A stretch of DNA of 64,000 nt, taken from contig JADLFG010000016.1 of assembly GCA_020845695.1 (NCBI GenBank), positions 1 through 64,000 on the forward strand, given 5' to 3'. Under the pieces are notes generated by a model. The model had not been told where the DNA came from and searched no databases. It worked only from the letters and a program-made list of their open reading frames with translations. How positions within the stretch are numbered: position 1 is the stretch's first letter; every line of letters starts with the position of its first letter. Of the stretch, positions 23,844 to 33,131 are shown one piece after another. The DNA is from Thermoleophilia bacterium. GTDB taxonomy: Bacteria > Actinomycetota > Thermoleophilia > Gaiellales > Gaiellaceae. A program made the position numbers and the translations under genes.

Positions 23844-25544
23844 TCACTTCCGCCCTCGTCGGCGTTGCCCTTGCGTCTTCTGAGTTCGTCCCCTGAAAGC
23901 TTCACCCCGGTCTGTCTCATCGGCAGGCACGCGCCCGCCAATCAGGAGTCTCCCATCCTCAGCTACGACACGAACAGCCCGACCCCGTAATGACGGGACC
24001 GCTGCGAGATCCGCCAGGTAGCGGCGGAGTTCCGTCTTCGTCGCCGGCCCGCCGAAGACGATCGACACGGAGCCACAAGAGGCAATCGTGAACCGCTCGA
24101 TGCGGCCGCGGGTGAGCTCTATCGTGGCCAGTTCGACCTGGGAGCGGAGCAGCGACTCAGTGGGCATGCGCGCGTCATCGGCCGGCGCGAGGTCGATGTC
24201 CGCCTCTGTCCACCTTGCCAGCCCGAACCCGATGTCGGCGCCGTAGAGAGCCGCTCGCAGGAGCCGGTGTCTGCGGTCGAACTCGCTGGGATCGATAGCT
24301 GTCGCTGTCCCGTCTCGCTCGATGACGCTGAGCTCGCCAACGTGGGACACAAATAGCTCGAGGTGGGCATCGGCATTTCGCAGGTTGCGCAGGACGCCAA
24401 GACTGAGCAATGTCCCGAGCTCGGTTCCCAGTGCCGCGAGTTCGCTCTCGACTACGCCGAGCAGCCGTGGTCGGGCAGCCGATCGCGGTGCCTCTCCTCT
24501 CACGAGGGCATCGAGGGAGAGGGCGAGCTCACCGAAGGGCCGCAGCATGCCTTCAGCAAGCGCTCGGTAGGCCCCCACCAAGTGCTTGAGATGACGCGCG
24601 TCCGCTTCGGCGCCGTAGGCGGCGCGCACGCTGTCCGAGATCGAGTCCTCGGCCTCAAGTATCAGGCCAGGCTGAACGGCATAGAACCTCCGGTAGAGCT
24701 CGGCGGTTTCCTCCGGGCTTGCGGTGCGGGCCGCCCTAACGAGGCCGAGAACGAGACCAGCTACGCGGTGGGAGAGAAGCGGGCAGGGCGAGGTGCAGAG
24801 CCCAACCGCGTTGGTCAAGGCGATGCTCGCGGCTTCGGGCGGCATGGAGAAGACATCCACAAGCCGCGCCAGCTGCCTGGAGGCGAGCAGGAGCCGCAGC
24901 CCAGGCTCCCTCACGTTCTGAAGAGCGGCCTGCCAGGAGTGCACGGATGTCTGCACCTGGAGACCGAAGCCGACGCTAATCGCCTCGGCCTGCGAGAAGT
25001 CCCGGCGTTTCTTCTCGACAACGCGCCTCACGCTCTCCCCGGAAATACGAGGCAGGGATGCCTCGAGGTCCCGGCCGAGTTCAACGGCGACCTCGTCGTT
25101 CTCATACGAGATGCTACGGACGTAGGTGTTTGCCGTGAGGATCAGCGCCCCCGCATAGTCGGCGTAGGCTGCAGCCACCTCCGAATCGAATGACACGAGG
25201 AACTCGATCAGGTCGAGCCAGCGCTCCGCCTGCTCAGCCATCTCGCCGGCCCGTCGACGGAGGCTCGATCCGCGCGCCCGGCGAGCCTCCACATCGACCT
25301 CGCGAAGGCCAACGAACGCCGCGAGCAACGACTCTCGCCGTTCGCGAAGCCACAGCTCGTCCCAAGCGACAAGGCCATCGTGGATCGGTATGACGACGCC
25401 ACGCTCCAGGCCCGACATTCGCGTGGAGATCCGTTCCCAGCGGCGGATACACTCCTCGCCGAGCGCGGCGCGGCAACGATTCCGCAACTCGCGGGTCGGG
25501 GGCGCCTGGGAATCACCGGTCGAGCCGGCGGCGGAGGAGACCAT
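23844..25544 (-). CDS. Unknown 566-aa protein with HEPN-like RNxxxH motif in a defence operon
   Basis: A largely alpha-helical cytoplasmic protein with no signal peptide or membrane helix and no named family that I recognise. Around residues 386-394 it reads RNLRNADAH; R389-N390-x3-H394 fits the R-N-x3-H active-site motif of HEPN ribonucleases, preceded by a hydrophobic helix (LGTELGTLLSLGVL). The C-terminal ~90 residues form a separate unit with a very basic tail (RGRTQKTQGQRRRGRK). Codon usage is visibly less biased than in flanking genes. It lies 49 bp after the PIN gene at the end of a five-gene minus-strand run beginning with a restriction system. A defence role is inferred from context. 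Confidence 0.7.
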   Translation of the reverse strand: MVSSAAGSTGDSQAPPTRELRNRCRAALGEECIRRWERISTRMSGLERGVVIPIHDGLVAWDELWLRERRESLLAAFVGLREVDVEARRARGSSLRRRAGEMAEQAERWLDLIEFLVSFDSEVAAAYADYAGALILTANTYVRSISYENDEVAVELGRDLEASLPRISGESVRRVVEKKRRDFSQAEAISVGFGLQVQTSVHSWQAALQNVREPGLRLLLASRQLARLVDVFSMPPEAASIALTNAVGLCTSPCPLLSHRVAGLVLGLVRAARTASPEETAELYRRFYAVQPGLILEAEDSISDSVRAAYGAEADARHLKHLVGAYRALAEGMLRPFGELALSLDALVRGEAPRSAARPRLLGVVESELAALGTELGTLLSLGVLRNLRNADAHLELFVSHVGELSVIERDGTATAIDPSEFDRRHRLLRAALYGADIGFGLARWTEADIDLAPADDARMPTESLLRSQVELATIELTRGRIERFTIASCGSVSIVFGGPATKTELRRYLADLAAVPSLRGRAVRVVAEDGRLLIGGRVPADETDRGEAFRGRTQKTQGQRRRGRK

Positions 25545-25593
25545 CGCGTCCGAATCTAGCTCGGCGGCCGGCTATCGGCCTGCGCTCCCAGCA

Positions 25594-26055
25594 TCAGAAG
25601 CGCCACCGCTCGGCGCGAATCAGCCCGAGCAGGTCGATGCACGGGACGCCGAAGTGCTGACAGACCAACGGGATCCGCGGCCGGTCGCGCGTGCCCGTGT
25701 TCTTCTCGCCGGTCACGACCGTGCAGCCTCGCACCCTCGCGACCGCGATGACGAACGGATCCGCTCGGCTGCGGCCCTTCATCGTGTCGACCATCGTCTG
25801 GAACACAGCCAGGATCTCGCTCGTCGCCGCCTGGACATCCTCGTCGAGCTCGACGATCAGTTGCAGACGCTGCTTCGCCCACCCGAACACGTCATCGTCC
25901 TTGGCCGCGAGCTCGCGGATGACCTCGCCAGACGCCCAGAGGCGATTCTCCCGAATCAGCGAGTCCAGATTCGCCCAGAGGCGCGGGAAGACGTCGATCG
26001 GGTAGTGACGAACCCAGCCGTCGAGGATGGCGCTCGTGTCGATGCTGTAGGTCAA
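25594..26055 (-). CDS. DUF4411 PIN-domain protein (probable toxin RNase)
   Basis: A 153-aa PIN-fold protein of the DUF4411 type. The N-terminal YSIDTSAILDGWVRHYP gives the first acidic residue, VIRELAAKDDDV the second, and RADPFVIAVA with the following TGEKN the rest of the acidic pocket. It starts 10 bp after the HTH-ImmA/IrrE gene. Pairing of a COG2856-type (HTH plus metallopeptidase) regulator with a DUF4411 PIN protein is a known toxin-antitoxin-like arrangement; cleavage targets are unknown. Confidence 0.88.
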   Translation of the reverse strand: MTYSIDTSAILDGWVRHYPIDVFPRLWANLDSLIRENRLWASGEVIRELAAKDDDVFGWAKQRLQLIVELDEDVQAATSEILAVFQTMVDTMKGRSRADPFVIAVARVRGCTVVTGEKNTGTRDRPRIPLVCQHFGVPCIDLLGLIRAERWRF

Positions 26056-26065
26056 GGCAGTCGCC

Positions 26066-27235
26066 CTATCGACGAGCGCCGAGCACCTCGGCCTCGATCT
26101 TCGCCACGTGCTTCAGCTTGACGCCGAGGCTGTCGGCGAGATCGGACGCACCGATCTCCTCCCGGTGGTAGGCCTCGAGCACGAGCCGAACGTAGGAGCG
26201 ACCGAGGTCGCGCACCTTGACGCGGTGATAGGGAGCGAACCCGGTCCGAGGCCCCATCTGCTCGGCGTAGATCCGGAGGAATTCCTCCCGCTTGCGGAGG
26301 TAGTGCGCCATCGTCGCCTTCCCGATCGTCACAAGACGCCGCAGGACGGCCTCCCGGCTAGCGCCATACTTGTCCGCGAGACTCCTGAGCTCGTCGTCTT
26401 CCCACTCGGCCCCGGGGCGATGCCGCAGGACGGCGGTCTCCGCCTCCAGGGCGGCTCGCGGCATCAGCACGGCGGCGGCGACTCGATTGCAGAAGACCTC
26501 CGTTCGGCCCTCTTCGGACTGACTCTCGCGCTCCCCGAGGTCGCACAGCCCCCCGTTTCGCAGGAGGGCGTGGGTGAGCTCATGCAACAGGGTGAACGTA
26601 CGGCCGCGCGGCGAGTCCTGCGCGTTGACTACGACGACCGGCAGCGGCTCGAGCGCCAGCGAAAACCCGCGCATCTCATCGAGCTCGACCTCGCTCGTCT
26701 GCAGCACGAGGGCGCCGGCCTCCTCGACGGCCTCGATCCAGCCGGCGAGCGCCCGGTAGCGGTCACGCCACGTCATCTGCTCCTCGAGGGAGACTCCGAG
26801 GAGCTCGCGCACCGCGCCCGCAAACGTCTCGGGGTCGTCCGCGTACGCCGGAAGCTCGACCCTCCGGAGCTCGGTGCCAGCGTTTTCGAGGAGCTCGAGC
26901 GCGATCTCGCGCTGCCTCGTCGCGCGCCTGAACTCGACGTGAAGCTCGGGCGACCACGCCTCCGCGACGGAGTCGGGTAGCCGGCGGAAGTCCTTCATCG
27001 CGTCGAAGCCCCGAGGAGGCTCCGGAAGGTAGAAGACCGCGAGCGGACGCCGATAGACATGGGCGGCCTTGCGGAGCTGTGCGACCGTGGGCGCGCTCTC
27101 GCCGCTCTCCCACGAGCGCAGACGGGCCTCCGGCACGCCGACCCGGCGGGCCGCGTCCTCCAGCGACAACCCGATCGAGGTCCGCCCCCAAGCGAGGAGT
27201 GCGGGGTTGATCCGTGCTAGCGGCGTGCGCGCCAT
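26066..27235 (-). CDS. XRE-type HTH regulator fused to ImmA/IrrE metallopeptidase
   Basis: A 389-aa protein. Residues about 15-65 are an XRE helix-turn-helix (TSIGLSLEDAARRVGV, RLRSWESGES, TVAQLRKAAHVY). The middle has the zinc-peptidase motif HELTHALL (HExxH) with a downstream acidic region (EVFCNRVAAAVLMPRAAL). Members can act as antitoxin/regulator and, in related systems, as inducible proteases that cleave a repressor. It starts 42 bp after the methyltransferase stop and is followed closely by the PIN gene, so all may be co-transcribed. Confidence 0.9.
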   Translation of the reverse strand: MARTPLARINPALLAWGRTSIGLSLEDAARRVGVPEARLRSWESGESAPTVAQLRKAAHVYRRPLAVFYLPEPPRGFDAMKDFRRLPDSVAEAWSPELHVEFRRATRQREIALELLENAGTELRRVELPAYADDPETFAGAVRELLGVSLEEQMTWRDRYRALAGWIEAVEEAGALVLQTSEVELDEMRGFSLALEPLPVVVVNAQDSPRGRTFTLLHELTHALLRNGGLCDLGERESQSEEGRTEVFCNRVAAAVLMPRAALEAETAVLRHRPGAEWEDDELRSLADKYGASREAVLRRLVTIGKATMAHYLRKREEFLRIYAEQMGPRTGFAPYHRVKVRDLGRSYVRLVLEAYHREEIGASDLADSLGVKLKHVAKIEAEVLGARR

Positions 27236-27277
27236 CTCGCCTTGAAGAGTGCCAACAGGGGCCCCGGGCGTCGCGAG

Positions 27278-29887
27278 TCAGACCGCATAGACCTTCATCA
27301 CCTCGTCGCCGTAGTGGTTGATCACCTTGACGGCGATCTTGCCGGTCTCCGGCGGCGGGAAGGGGCGGCTCTCGGTCGTGTAGAGGGTCGCCCAGGCGGC
27401 TTCGTCGATGTCGGCTCGCAGGGCCTTGCGGAGTGACTCGTACGGGTCGCCGGCGCCGGTGAAGTACGCCTCGCGGACGAAGAAGCTCTCCTCGTTGTAG
27501 CTCGTGTCGACGAACCAGCAGGCGATGTCGTCGGTCGTGCTCGAGCGCACCTGGCCGGTGGTCGGGTCGTAGACGTCGACGCCGCGGATCTCGACCTGGA
27601 CGAGGCCGTCCTCGGTGCGGCGGATGTCGACGTCGGGCTCGCCGAAGACCATGAACAGGTTGCCGGCGCCCGTCTTCTTGAGCAGGTCGGCGCCCATGGC
27701 GAGGTCGGGGTTCATCCGCACGAGCAGCAGGCGGAGCTTGCCGAGCTTTCGCTCCTCGGCGGCGACCGCCCAGCCGGAGCCGTCCGCGGGCTGGAACTCC
27801 TTCGCGGTCTCGCCCGCCGAGGCGTCGAAGGCGAAGCCGCAGACGAGCAGGAGGTCGGCGCCCGCGCCCTTCGACGCCTCCTTCGCGGCCTCGCGCACCT
27901 GGTCGGCGTCGACCGTCCCGTACTCGGGGCCGACGCTGACGGCGACCGTGCGCTCGGCGCCGTCCGCATCGGTGAACGCGCCGCGCGCGTGCACCCAGAC
28001 GCCGGCGTGGCTGTCGAGCCAGTCGAAGCGCAGGTGCTCCTGGCGAACCGTGTTCTGGACGCCCGCCTTGCGGAGGTTCTCGAGGATCGTCGGCACGAAC
28101 TCCGCACCCGACGCCGCCACCTCCTCCGTCGCCGCGGGGTCGAGCGTGCGATGCGGCGAGAGACTCTCGACCGTGAACGGTCCGGTCACGCGCACCTTCT
28201 TTCTGTCCTCCTGCGGCTGGTCGTGGAGCGTCTCCTGGTCGGCGTGGCGGGCGATCGCCGCCTCGACCTCCTCGCGGCTCATCCCCTCGCGAATGTCGGG
28301 GTTCTGCGCGATCGACTTGAGCGTCACCCGCGGGACGGTGCGGCAGACGAAGCCGTGCTTGACGTCGCGCTCGTCCCGGAGCTGGAACCACGGATAGCGG
28401 TAGGCCATGAGGCGCGTGCGGGCGAGCGCGAGCGCTACCCGGGAGGTGTCGATCGTGATCCAGCGGCGGCCCCACTTCTCGGCGGCGACCGCCGTCGTGC
28501 CGCTCCCGCACGTCGGGTCGAGCACGAGGTCGCCCGGGTCGGAGGTCATCAGGAGGCAGCGCTCGACGACCTTGAGATTCGTTTGCACGACGTACACGCG
28601 CGATTCTCCAAAGCCCGAGATGACCGCGTCTTCCCAGATGCTGTTGAACGGGTACGCGGGGAAGTCGTCGAAGTACCGCACGTAGCAAAGCGTCTTCCCG
28701 ATCCCGATCAAACGGTCCGCGGCCTTGAGGCGCGCCATGCCTGTGTCGTTCGTCTTCCAGCCACCGACCCCCGGCTCGTAGGGCTTGCCGTTCAGGTCGA
28801 CGGTGAAGACCGTCGTCTGTGCCTCTCGCACAGTCTGTGAGGTCAGCGGAGCCGGTCGCAAGAAGCGACCAGAGGCGTGAGCGAGCTCGGCAGGTGTTGC
28901 TTTGCGGCGCGTGCCGTCGGCCGCTTCGATCCAGGTGTACTGCTCTCCACCGTCGCCGCCAACGTGGCGAGTTCGGTAGAGCCTGCGGTACTTGACTGAC
29001 TCTCGGGCTTTCGCGTACCACAGGATGTAGTCATGGACGTGGGCCAGTGTCTGGGTGCCTCCCGATGGGCTGCCCGCGCCGGAGGTCTTCTTGAACGCGA
29101 TCTCGGCGACGAAGTTGTCGCGTCCGAAGACCTCGTCGAGCAGGCTGCGGACGAGATGGACGTTCTCGTCGCCGATCTGGACAAACACGGAGCCGCTTTC
29201 ATTCAGTAGCTCTCGCGCGACGGCGAGCCGGTCGCGCAGGTACGCCAGGTACGAGTGAATTCCGAGCTCCCAGGTGTCGCGGAACGCCCTGATCTGCTCG
29301 GGCTGCCGCGTGGCGTCTTGCGCCTTCCCGTCCTTGACGTCTCGCCGTCGCGTCGACACCTGCCAGTTCGAGCCGAACTTGATCCCGTAGGGCGGGTCGA
29401 CGTAGATCGTCTGGACCTTCCCGCGTAGCCCCTCCTTCTCGGCGAGGCTGGTCATGACGAGGAGGGAGTCGCCGAGGACGAGGCGGTTCGTCCAGCTCTG
29501 CTCGTGCTGGTAGAAGTCGACGAGCTCGGCGAACTCGATCCCGTTGAAGTCGTCGAAGAGGCGAAGCTCGGGCTCGGGCTCGCCGGCGGCCGCGGTCCGG
29601 CGCAGGTTCTCGACGATCGCCTGCGGGTGGATCTTCTCCTGGATGTAGATCGGGACGACCGGCACCTCGAGGTCGGTCGCGTCCTGCTCGTCCTTGCCTT
29701 TCCAGACGAGCTGGGGGTCGAGGCTCGGGTCACGCGGGTACAGCATCGTCTTCGGCGAGCGCTCGTCGTCGGCGAGCAGCCCGCGCAGCTCGTTGGTGGG
29801 GATGTTCGCGCGCGTGTCCTTGTGGCGGAGCGCCTCGACGGACGTTTCGGGCCGGACAGGTCCGGCCCCTACATTCCTCTTCCTCAC
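27278..29887 (-). CDS. Type III-like DNA methyltransferase (Mod subunit)
   Basis: An 869-aa beta-class amino-methyltransferase. The catalytic motif IV DPPYG (IYVDPPYGIKF) precedes the SAM-binding motif I region (DPTCGSGTTAVAAEKWG), the usual beta order. An N-terminal segment (VEALRHKDTRANIPT, TMLYPRDPSLDPQLVW) is characteristic of the branch paired with BPTD_3080-type nucleases. A C-terminal extension of about 250 residues may recognise the target or bind its partner. The GTG at 29887 overlaps the stop of the restriction gene by 4 bp (GTGA). Codons 6-13 consist exactly of a 24-bp palindromic repeat. Confidence 0.9.
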   Translation of the reverse strand: MRKRNVGAGPVRPETSVEALRHKDTRANIPTNELRGLLADDERSPKTMLYPRDPSLDPQLVWKGKDEQDATDLEVPVVPIYIQEKIHPQAIVENLRRTAAAGEPEPELRLFDDFNGIEFAELVDFYQHEQSWTNRLVLGDSLLVMTSLAEKEGLRGKVQTIYVDPPYGIKFGSNWQVSTRRRDVKDGKAQDATRQPEQIRAFRDTWELGIHSYLAYLRDRLAVARELLNESGSVFVQIGDENVHLVRSLLDEVFGRDNFVAEIAFKKTSGAGSPSGGTQTLAHVHDYILWYAKARESVKYRRLYRTRHVGGDGGEQYTWIEAADGTRRKATPAELAHASGRFLRPAPLTSQTVREAQTTVFTVDLNGKPYEPGVGGWKTNDTGMARLKAADRLIGIGKTLCYVRYFDDFPAYPFNSIWEDAVISGFGESRVYVVQTNLKVVERCLLMTSDPGDLVLDPTCGSGTTAVAAEKWGRRWITIDTSRVALALARTRLMAYRYPWFQLRDERDVKHGFVCRTVPRVTLKSIAQNPDIREGMSREEVEAAIARHADQETLHDQPQEDRKKVRVTGPFTVESLSPHRTLDPAATEEVAASGAEFVPTILENLRKAGVQNTVRQEHLRFDWLDSHAGVWVHARGAFTDADGAERTVAVSVGPEYGTVDADQVREAAKEASKGAGADLLLVCGFAFDASAGETAKEFQPADGSGWAVAAEERKLGKLRLLLVRMNPDLAMGADLLKKTGAGNLFMVFGEPDVDIRRTEDGLVQVEIRGVDVYDPTTGQVRSSTTDDIACWFVDTSYNEESFFVREAYFTGAGDPYESLRKALRADIDEAAWATLYTTESRPFPPPETGKIAVKVINHYGDEVMKVYAV
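29849..29872. repeat. Family B palindromic repeat, copy 3, inside the methyltransferase coding sequence
   Basis: The stem GGGCCGGAC / GTCCGGCCC with loop AG and trailing CTAC has the same plan as the copies at 9999 and 10079, but two stem pairs differ in a compensated way. On the gene's strand it starts exactly at a codon boundary, spans 8 codons and leaves the frame open. Confidence 0.75.
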
Positions 29888-32847
29888 GCCGCGACCTCGA
29901 CGGGGCCGGCGAGGTGGGTGCGGATCGCGGTTTCTGCATTCCAGGGGTCGTCGATCTCGATGAAGTCCCAGCGGCCGAACCGGCGAAGCGCGTTCACGCC
30001 GGGCACCCACTGCGTGCGCGCGGTCGCGACCCGCTCGACCTTGTCGGGTCGGACCTGCCCGGTGACCTCGACCACGAGGTTGAGCAGGTCCTCGCCGTGG
30101 CCGTCTTCGATTCTGACGACGAAGTCGGGCACGTATCTGCGCTCCTCTGCGTCGATTGTGTAAGGAATCGTGAACCCGAGCCCCTGGTTCTTGACGTAGG
30201 CGCGCACCTCGGGCATCCCCTCGAGCCGGCTTGCGAAGACGTGCTCCCAGCCCGAGTCGGCGGGCACGTACTCGACGTGGCACTTCGACGGGTCGGTCAC
30301 CATCACCGGTTTCGCGGTGTCGAAGTCGACGCTCGCGGTCGAGCCCTCCGGGTCGTAGGGAGCCGGGATCGCGAGCAGCCTGGACGCGCCGCGCTCGGCC
30401 GAGACGATCCCGCGCACGATCCGCTCGACGGCGGCGCTCGCGTGCTGGTGGAGGAGCAGGAGCTGCGGGAAGACGTGGTCGCGCAGGACGAGCGAGGAGA
30501 CGATCCAGGCGCGCGTCGCCTCGACGAGCTGCGGGAAGAGCCAGGGCCGGTCGGCGAAGTGGCGGCCGGCGAGCTCGCGCGCGAGCGCGTAGGCGACCTC
30601 CTGCTCGCGCCTTGCCTTCAGGTCGTCGAGGGTGTGGAGCTCGTGCTCGCCGACGATCCCGGCGACCTCCGTCTCGGTCGGCACGTGCTCGGTCGAGAGG
30701 ACGAGCTGGTGCTCCTTGCCGAAGCGCCAGCCGAGCCGCTCCCCCTCGACCTCGTAGCGGTAGCCGACGATGCGCGGGAAGCGAATCTCGCAAGCGACCC
30801 GCTCCGGCAGCGCCCGCACGCGGGTCATCGCCGGCGGTGTCCGCGGCGTGGTCGCCGAGCCGGAGGTCGGGATGAAGCTGAACGGCACGCCGTACACCTC
30901 GGCGTACTCGGGCTCGAGGAGCCCGTCGTCGCTCGGCACGTAGCTCGTGCGCCGCAGGCCGCGGCCGACGACCTGCTCGCAGAGGAGCTGCGTGCCGAAG
31001 GCGCGCACGCCGAGGATGTGGGTGACCGTGTTCGCGTCCCAGCCCTCGGTCAGCATCGAGACCGAGACGACGCAGCGGACGTGCTCGCCGAGCTTGCCGG
31101 GCTTGCCGACCGTGTTCATCACCTCGCGCAGCAGGTCCTCGTCGGTGAGGGCGTCCGTGTCCCTGCCGGGGTAGCGCGTGCGGTAGTCGCGCTCGAACTC
31201 CTCGATCTCGTGCGCGGCAATCGCCTTGAAGTCGGCGCTCATCGCCTCGCCGGACTCGAGCTGCGCCGAGTCGATCAGGATCGTGCGCGGGCGGTGCCTG
31301 AAGCCGCCGTCCTCCTCGTTCGAGAGCAACCCCAGCTCGCCGGGCACGACGACGCGCCCGCCGTCCTCGAGCTCCTTCTCCCAGCCGGCGACGTAGTCGT
31401 AGACGAGCTTCGAGACGCTCGTGTTGTTGCAGACGGCGATGAACACCGGGGGCGTCGTCCCGCGCGGCCCGGCCCGCTCGCTCGCCTCCCAGGCGCGGTA
31501 GGCCTGCTCGTAGTTGCCGTAGAGCGCGTGCAGCGCCGCCTGCAGCTCGGCCGGAAGGCGCGGCGGGCCCTTGAGCGCCGCCTCCCGCGCGCTCTTCTTC
31601 GGGAGCTCGCCGCGGATCCGCTCCCACAGGTTGCGAAACGTCGGCCCCGCCTTGCCGACGGCATCGTCGGCCACCGGGACGCGCGGGATCTTCACGATGC
31701 CCGCCTCGATCGCGTCGATCAGCGAGAAGTCGCTGACCACCCAGCCGAAGAGCGTCCCCTCCGGCCAGCCGGAGCCGCGCAGGAAGAACGGCGTCGCCGA
31801 CAGGTCGTAGGCGACCTTGACGCCGAGCTTGCGGGCGACCGCCTGCAGGCCCGTCGCCCAGACGCGCGCCTCGCGGTCGCGGCGCTCGGCCTCCCTGCGC
31901 TCCTCGCCCTTCAGCGCCTCCTCGTCTCCACCGACCCGGTGGGTGTAGCAGTGGTGCGCCTCGTCGTTCAGGACGACGAGCTGCCGCTTCGTCCCGAGGC
32001 CCCGGCACACGCGGCGCACCATCTGGTCGGGCGTCTCGACGAACGGGCTCTCGCCGCCTCGCGTCAGGAGCTCCTTCGTCGTCTTCGAGGCGACATTCCT
32101 CTCGCGAAGCTGGAAGGCGTGGAAGTTCGTGATCACGATCCGCGCCTGGCGCAGGCGCTCGAGGTCGGCCGCCGCGACGATGTCACGCTCGCGGTAGTAG
32201 TTGCCCGGATCCTCCGGCAGCAGGACTCGCAGCCGGTCGCGGATCGTGATCCCCGGCGTGACGACCAGGAACGCGTCCGAGAAGCGGGCGTCCTGCGGGC
32301 TCGCCTGCTTGTTCAGGGTGTGCCAGGCGATCAGCATCGCCGCGACGACCGTCTTCCCCGTGCCCGTCGCCATCTTCAGGGCCAGCCGGTAGAGGCCGGG
32401 GTTCTGGTCGTCGGCGAGCCGGCGCAGCTCGTTCCCGATCCAGGCGTCCCCTTGCCGGGTCGCGCACTCGGTCAGGTAGATCGCCGTCTCGAGCGCCTCC
32501 ACCTGGCAGAAGAACAGCGGGTGCTCCCGGCCCGGGTCGGTCCAGTAGTCGAGCAGCCGCCGCGTCGTCGGTGTCACCCCCGGATAGTGCAGCGAGCGCC
32601 AGGCGGCCACGCGCTCCCGCACCTGGTTGATGAGCCGGTTCTCCTCGATCCGGTCGCGCGTCCACTGCGTCTCGAGCTCGAGCTGCTTCCCGCGCACCTT
32701 CGACGCCGGGATCGGCATGAAGTACGAGCTCGACCGGCGCCCCTCGACGACCTCGTTCGTGATCCCCGTGTCGCCGAACCGCCAGTGCCGCGACGGCTCC
32801 CGAAACGGAGAGTTCAGGATCGGATTCTCGATGACGACGTCAGCCAT
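29884..32847 (-). CDS. Type III-like restriction helicase-nuclease (BPTD_3080-type)
   Basis: A 987-aa protein with an SF2 helicase core: Walker A KMATGTGKT (near 160), DEAH-like NDEAHH (near 293), motif III LSATPFF (near 355) and motif VI QVVGRGLRR (near 650). A C-terminal nuclease-like segment reads YVPDFVVRIEDG then LNLVVEVTG, where the usual PD-ExK lysine seems to be replaced by Thr. It translocates on and cuts unmodified DNA with its Mod partner; the recognition site cannot be read. The ATG start has no gene within 280 bp upstream, so it is probably the first gene of the defence operon. Confidence 0.9.
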   Translation of the reverse strand: MADVVIENPILNSPFREPSRHWRFGDTGITNEVVEGRRSSSYFMPIPASKVRGKQLELETQWTRDRIEENRLINQVRERVAAWRSLHYPGVTPTTRRLLDYWTDPGREHPLFFCQVEALETAIYLTECATRQGDAWIGNELRRLADDQNPGLYRLALKMATGTGKTVVAAMLIAWHTLNKQASPQDARFSDAFLVVTPGITIRDRLRVLLPEDPGNYYRERDIVAAADLERLRQARIVITNFHAFQLRERNVASKTTKELLTRGGESPFVETPDQMVRRVCRGLGTKRQLVVLNDEAHHCYTHRVGGDEEALKGEERREAERRDREARVWATGLQAVARKLGVKVAYDLSATPFFLRGSGWPEGTLFGWVVSDFSLIDAIEAGIVKIPRVPVADDAVGKAGPTFRNLWERIRGELPKKSAREAALKGPPRLPAELQAALHALYGNYEQAYRAWEASERAGPRGTTPPVFIAVCNNTSVSKLVYDYVAGWEKELEDGGRVVVPGELGLLSNEEDGGFRHRPRTILIDSAQLESGEAMSADFKAIAAHEIEEFERDYRTRYPGRDTDALTDEDLLREVMNTVGKPGKLGEHVRCVVSVSMLTEGWDANTVTHILGVRAFGTQLLCEQVVGRGLRRTSYVPSDDGLLEPEYAEVYGVPFSFIPTSGSATTPRTPPAMTRVRALPERVACEIRFPRIVGYRYEVEGERLGWRFGKEHQLVLSTEHVPTETEVAGIVGEHELHTLDDLKARREQEVAYALARELAGRHFADRPWLFPQLVEATRAWIVSSLVLRDHVFPQLLLLHQHASAAVERIVRGIVSAERGASRLLAIPAPYDPEGSTASVDFDTAKPVMVTDPSKCHVEYVPADSGWEHVFASRLEGMPEVRAYVKNQGLGFTIPYTIDAEERRYVPDFVVRIEDGHGEDLLNLVVEVTGQVRPDKVERVATARTQWVPGVNALRRFGRWDFIEIDDPWNAETAIRTHLAGPVEVAA

Positions 32848-33131
32848 GTCCGCCCGGCTCGTGCCTCTTGTCTAGACGGTCGCGCACGCATCGTACGAAA
32901 CGACCAGGTTGACCGCGACCGGCGAGGGTGCGCCTCGGGCGAGCTCTTGGTGGCGGAGCATGGCTGGCGGCGGCGCCTGAGGCGGGCAAGCCGATCCCGG
33001 AGCCCGCATCGCGTGCTCCGGCCGGTCTGCCGGAGGCAGGTCGTGGTAGCCTCCGAAACGTGCGCCGTGTGGCCGTCCGCCCGGTCCTCGGCGCGGCTCG
33101 AAGAACGGTTGCTGCAACCACCGGGGGCGTG

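Noticed and set aside
30000..32008. N-terminal extension of the methyltransferase frame through the restriction gene
   Set aside because: The Mod frame is open for another ~2.1 kb upstream, but that part is an out-of-frame reading of the restriction gene; GTG 29887 with a 4-bp overlap is the sensible start.
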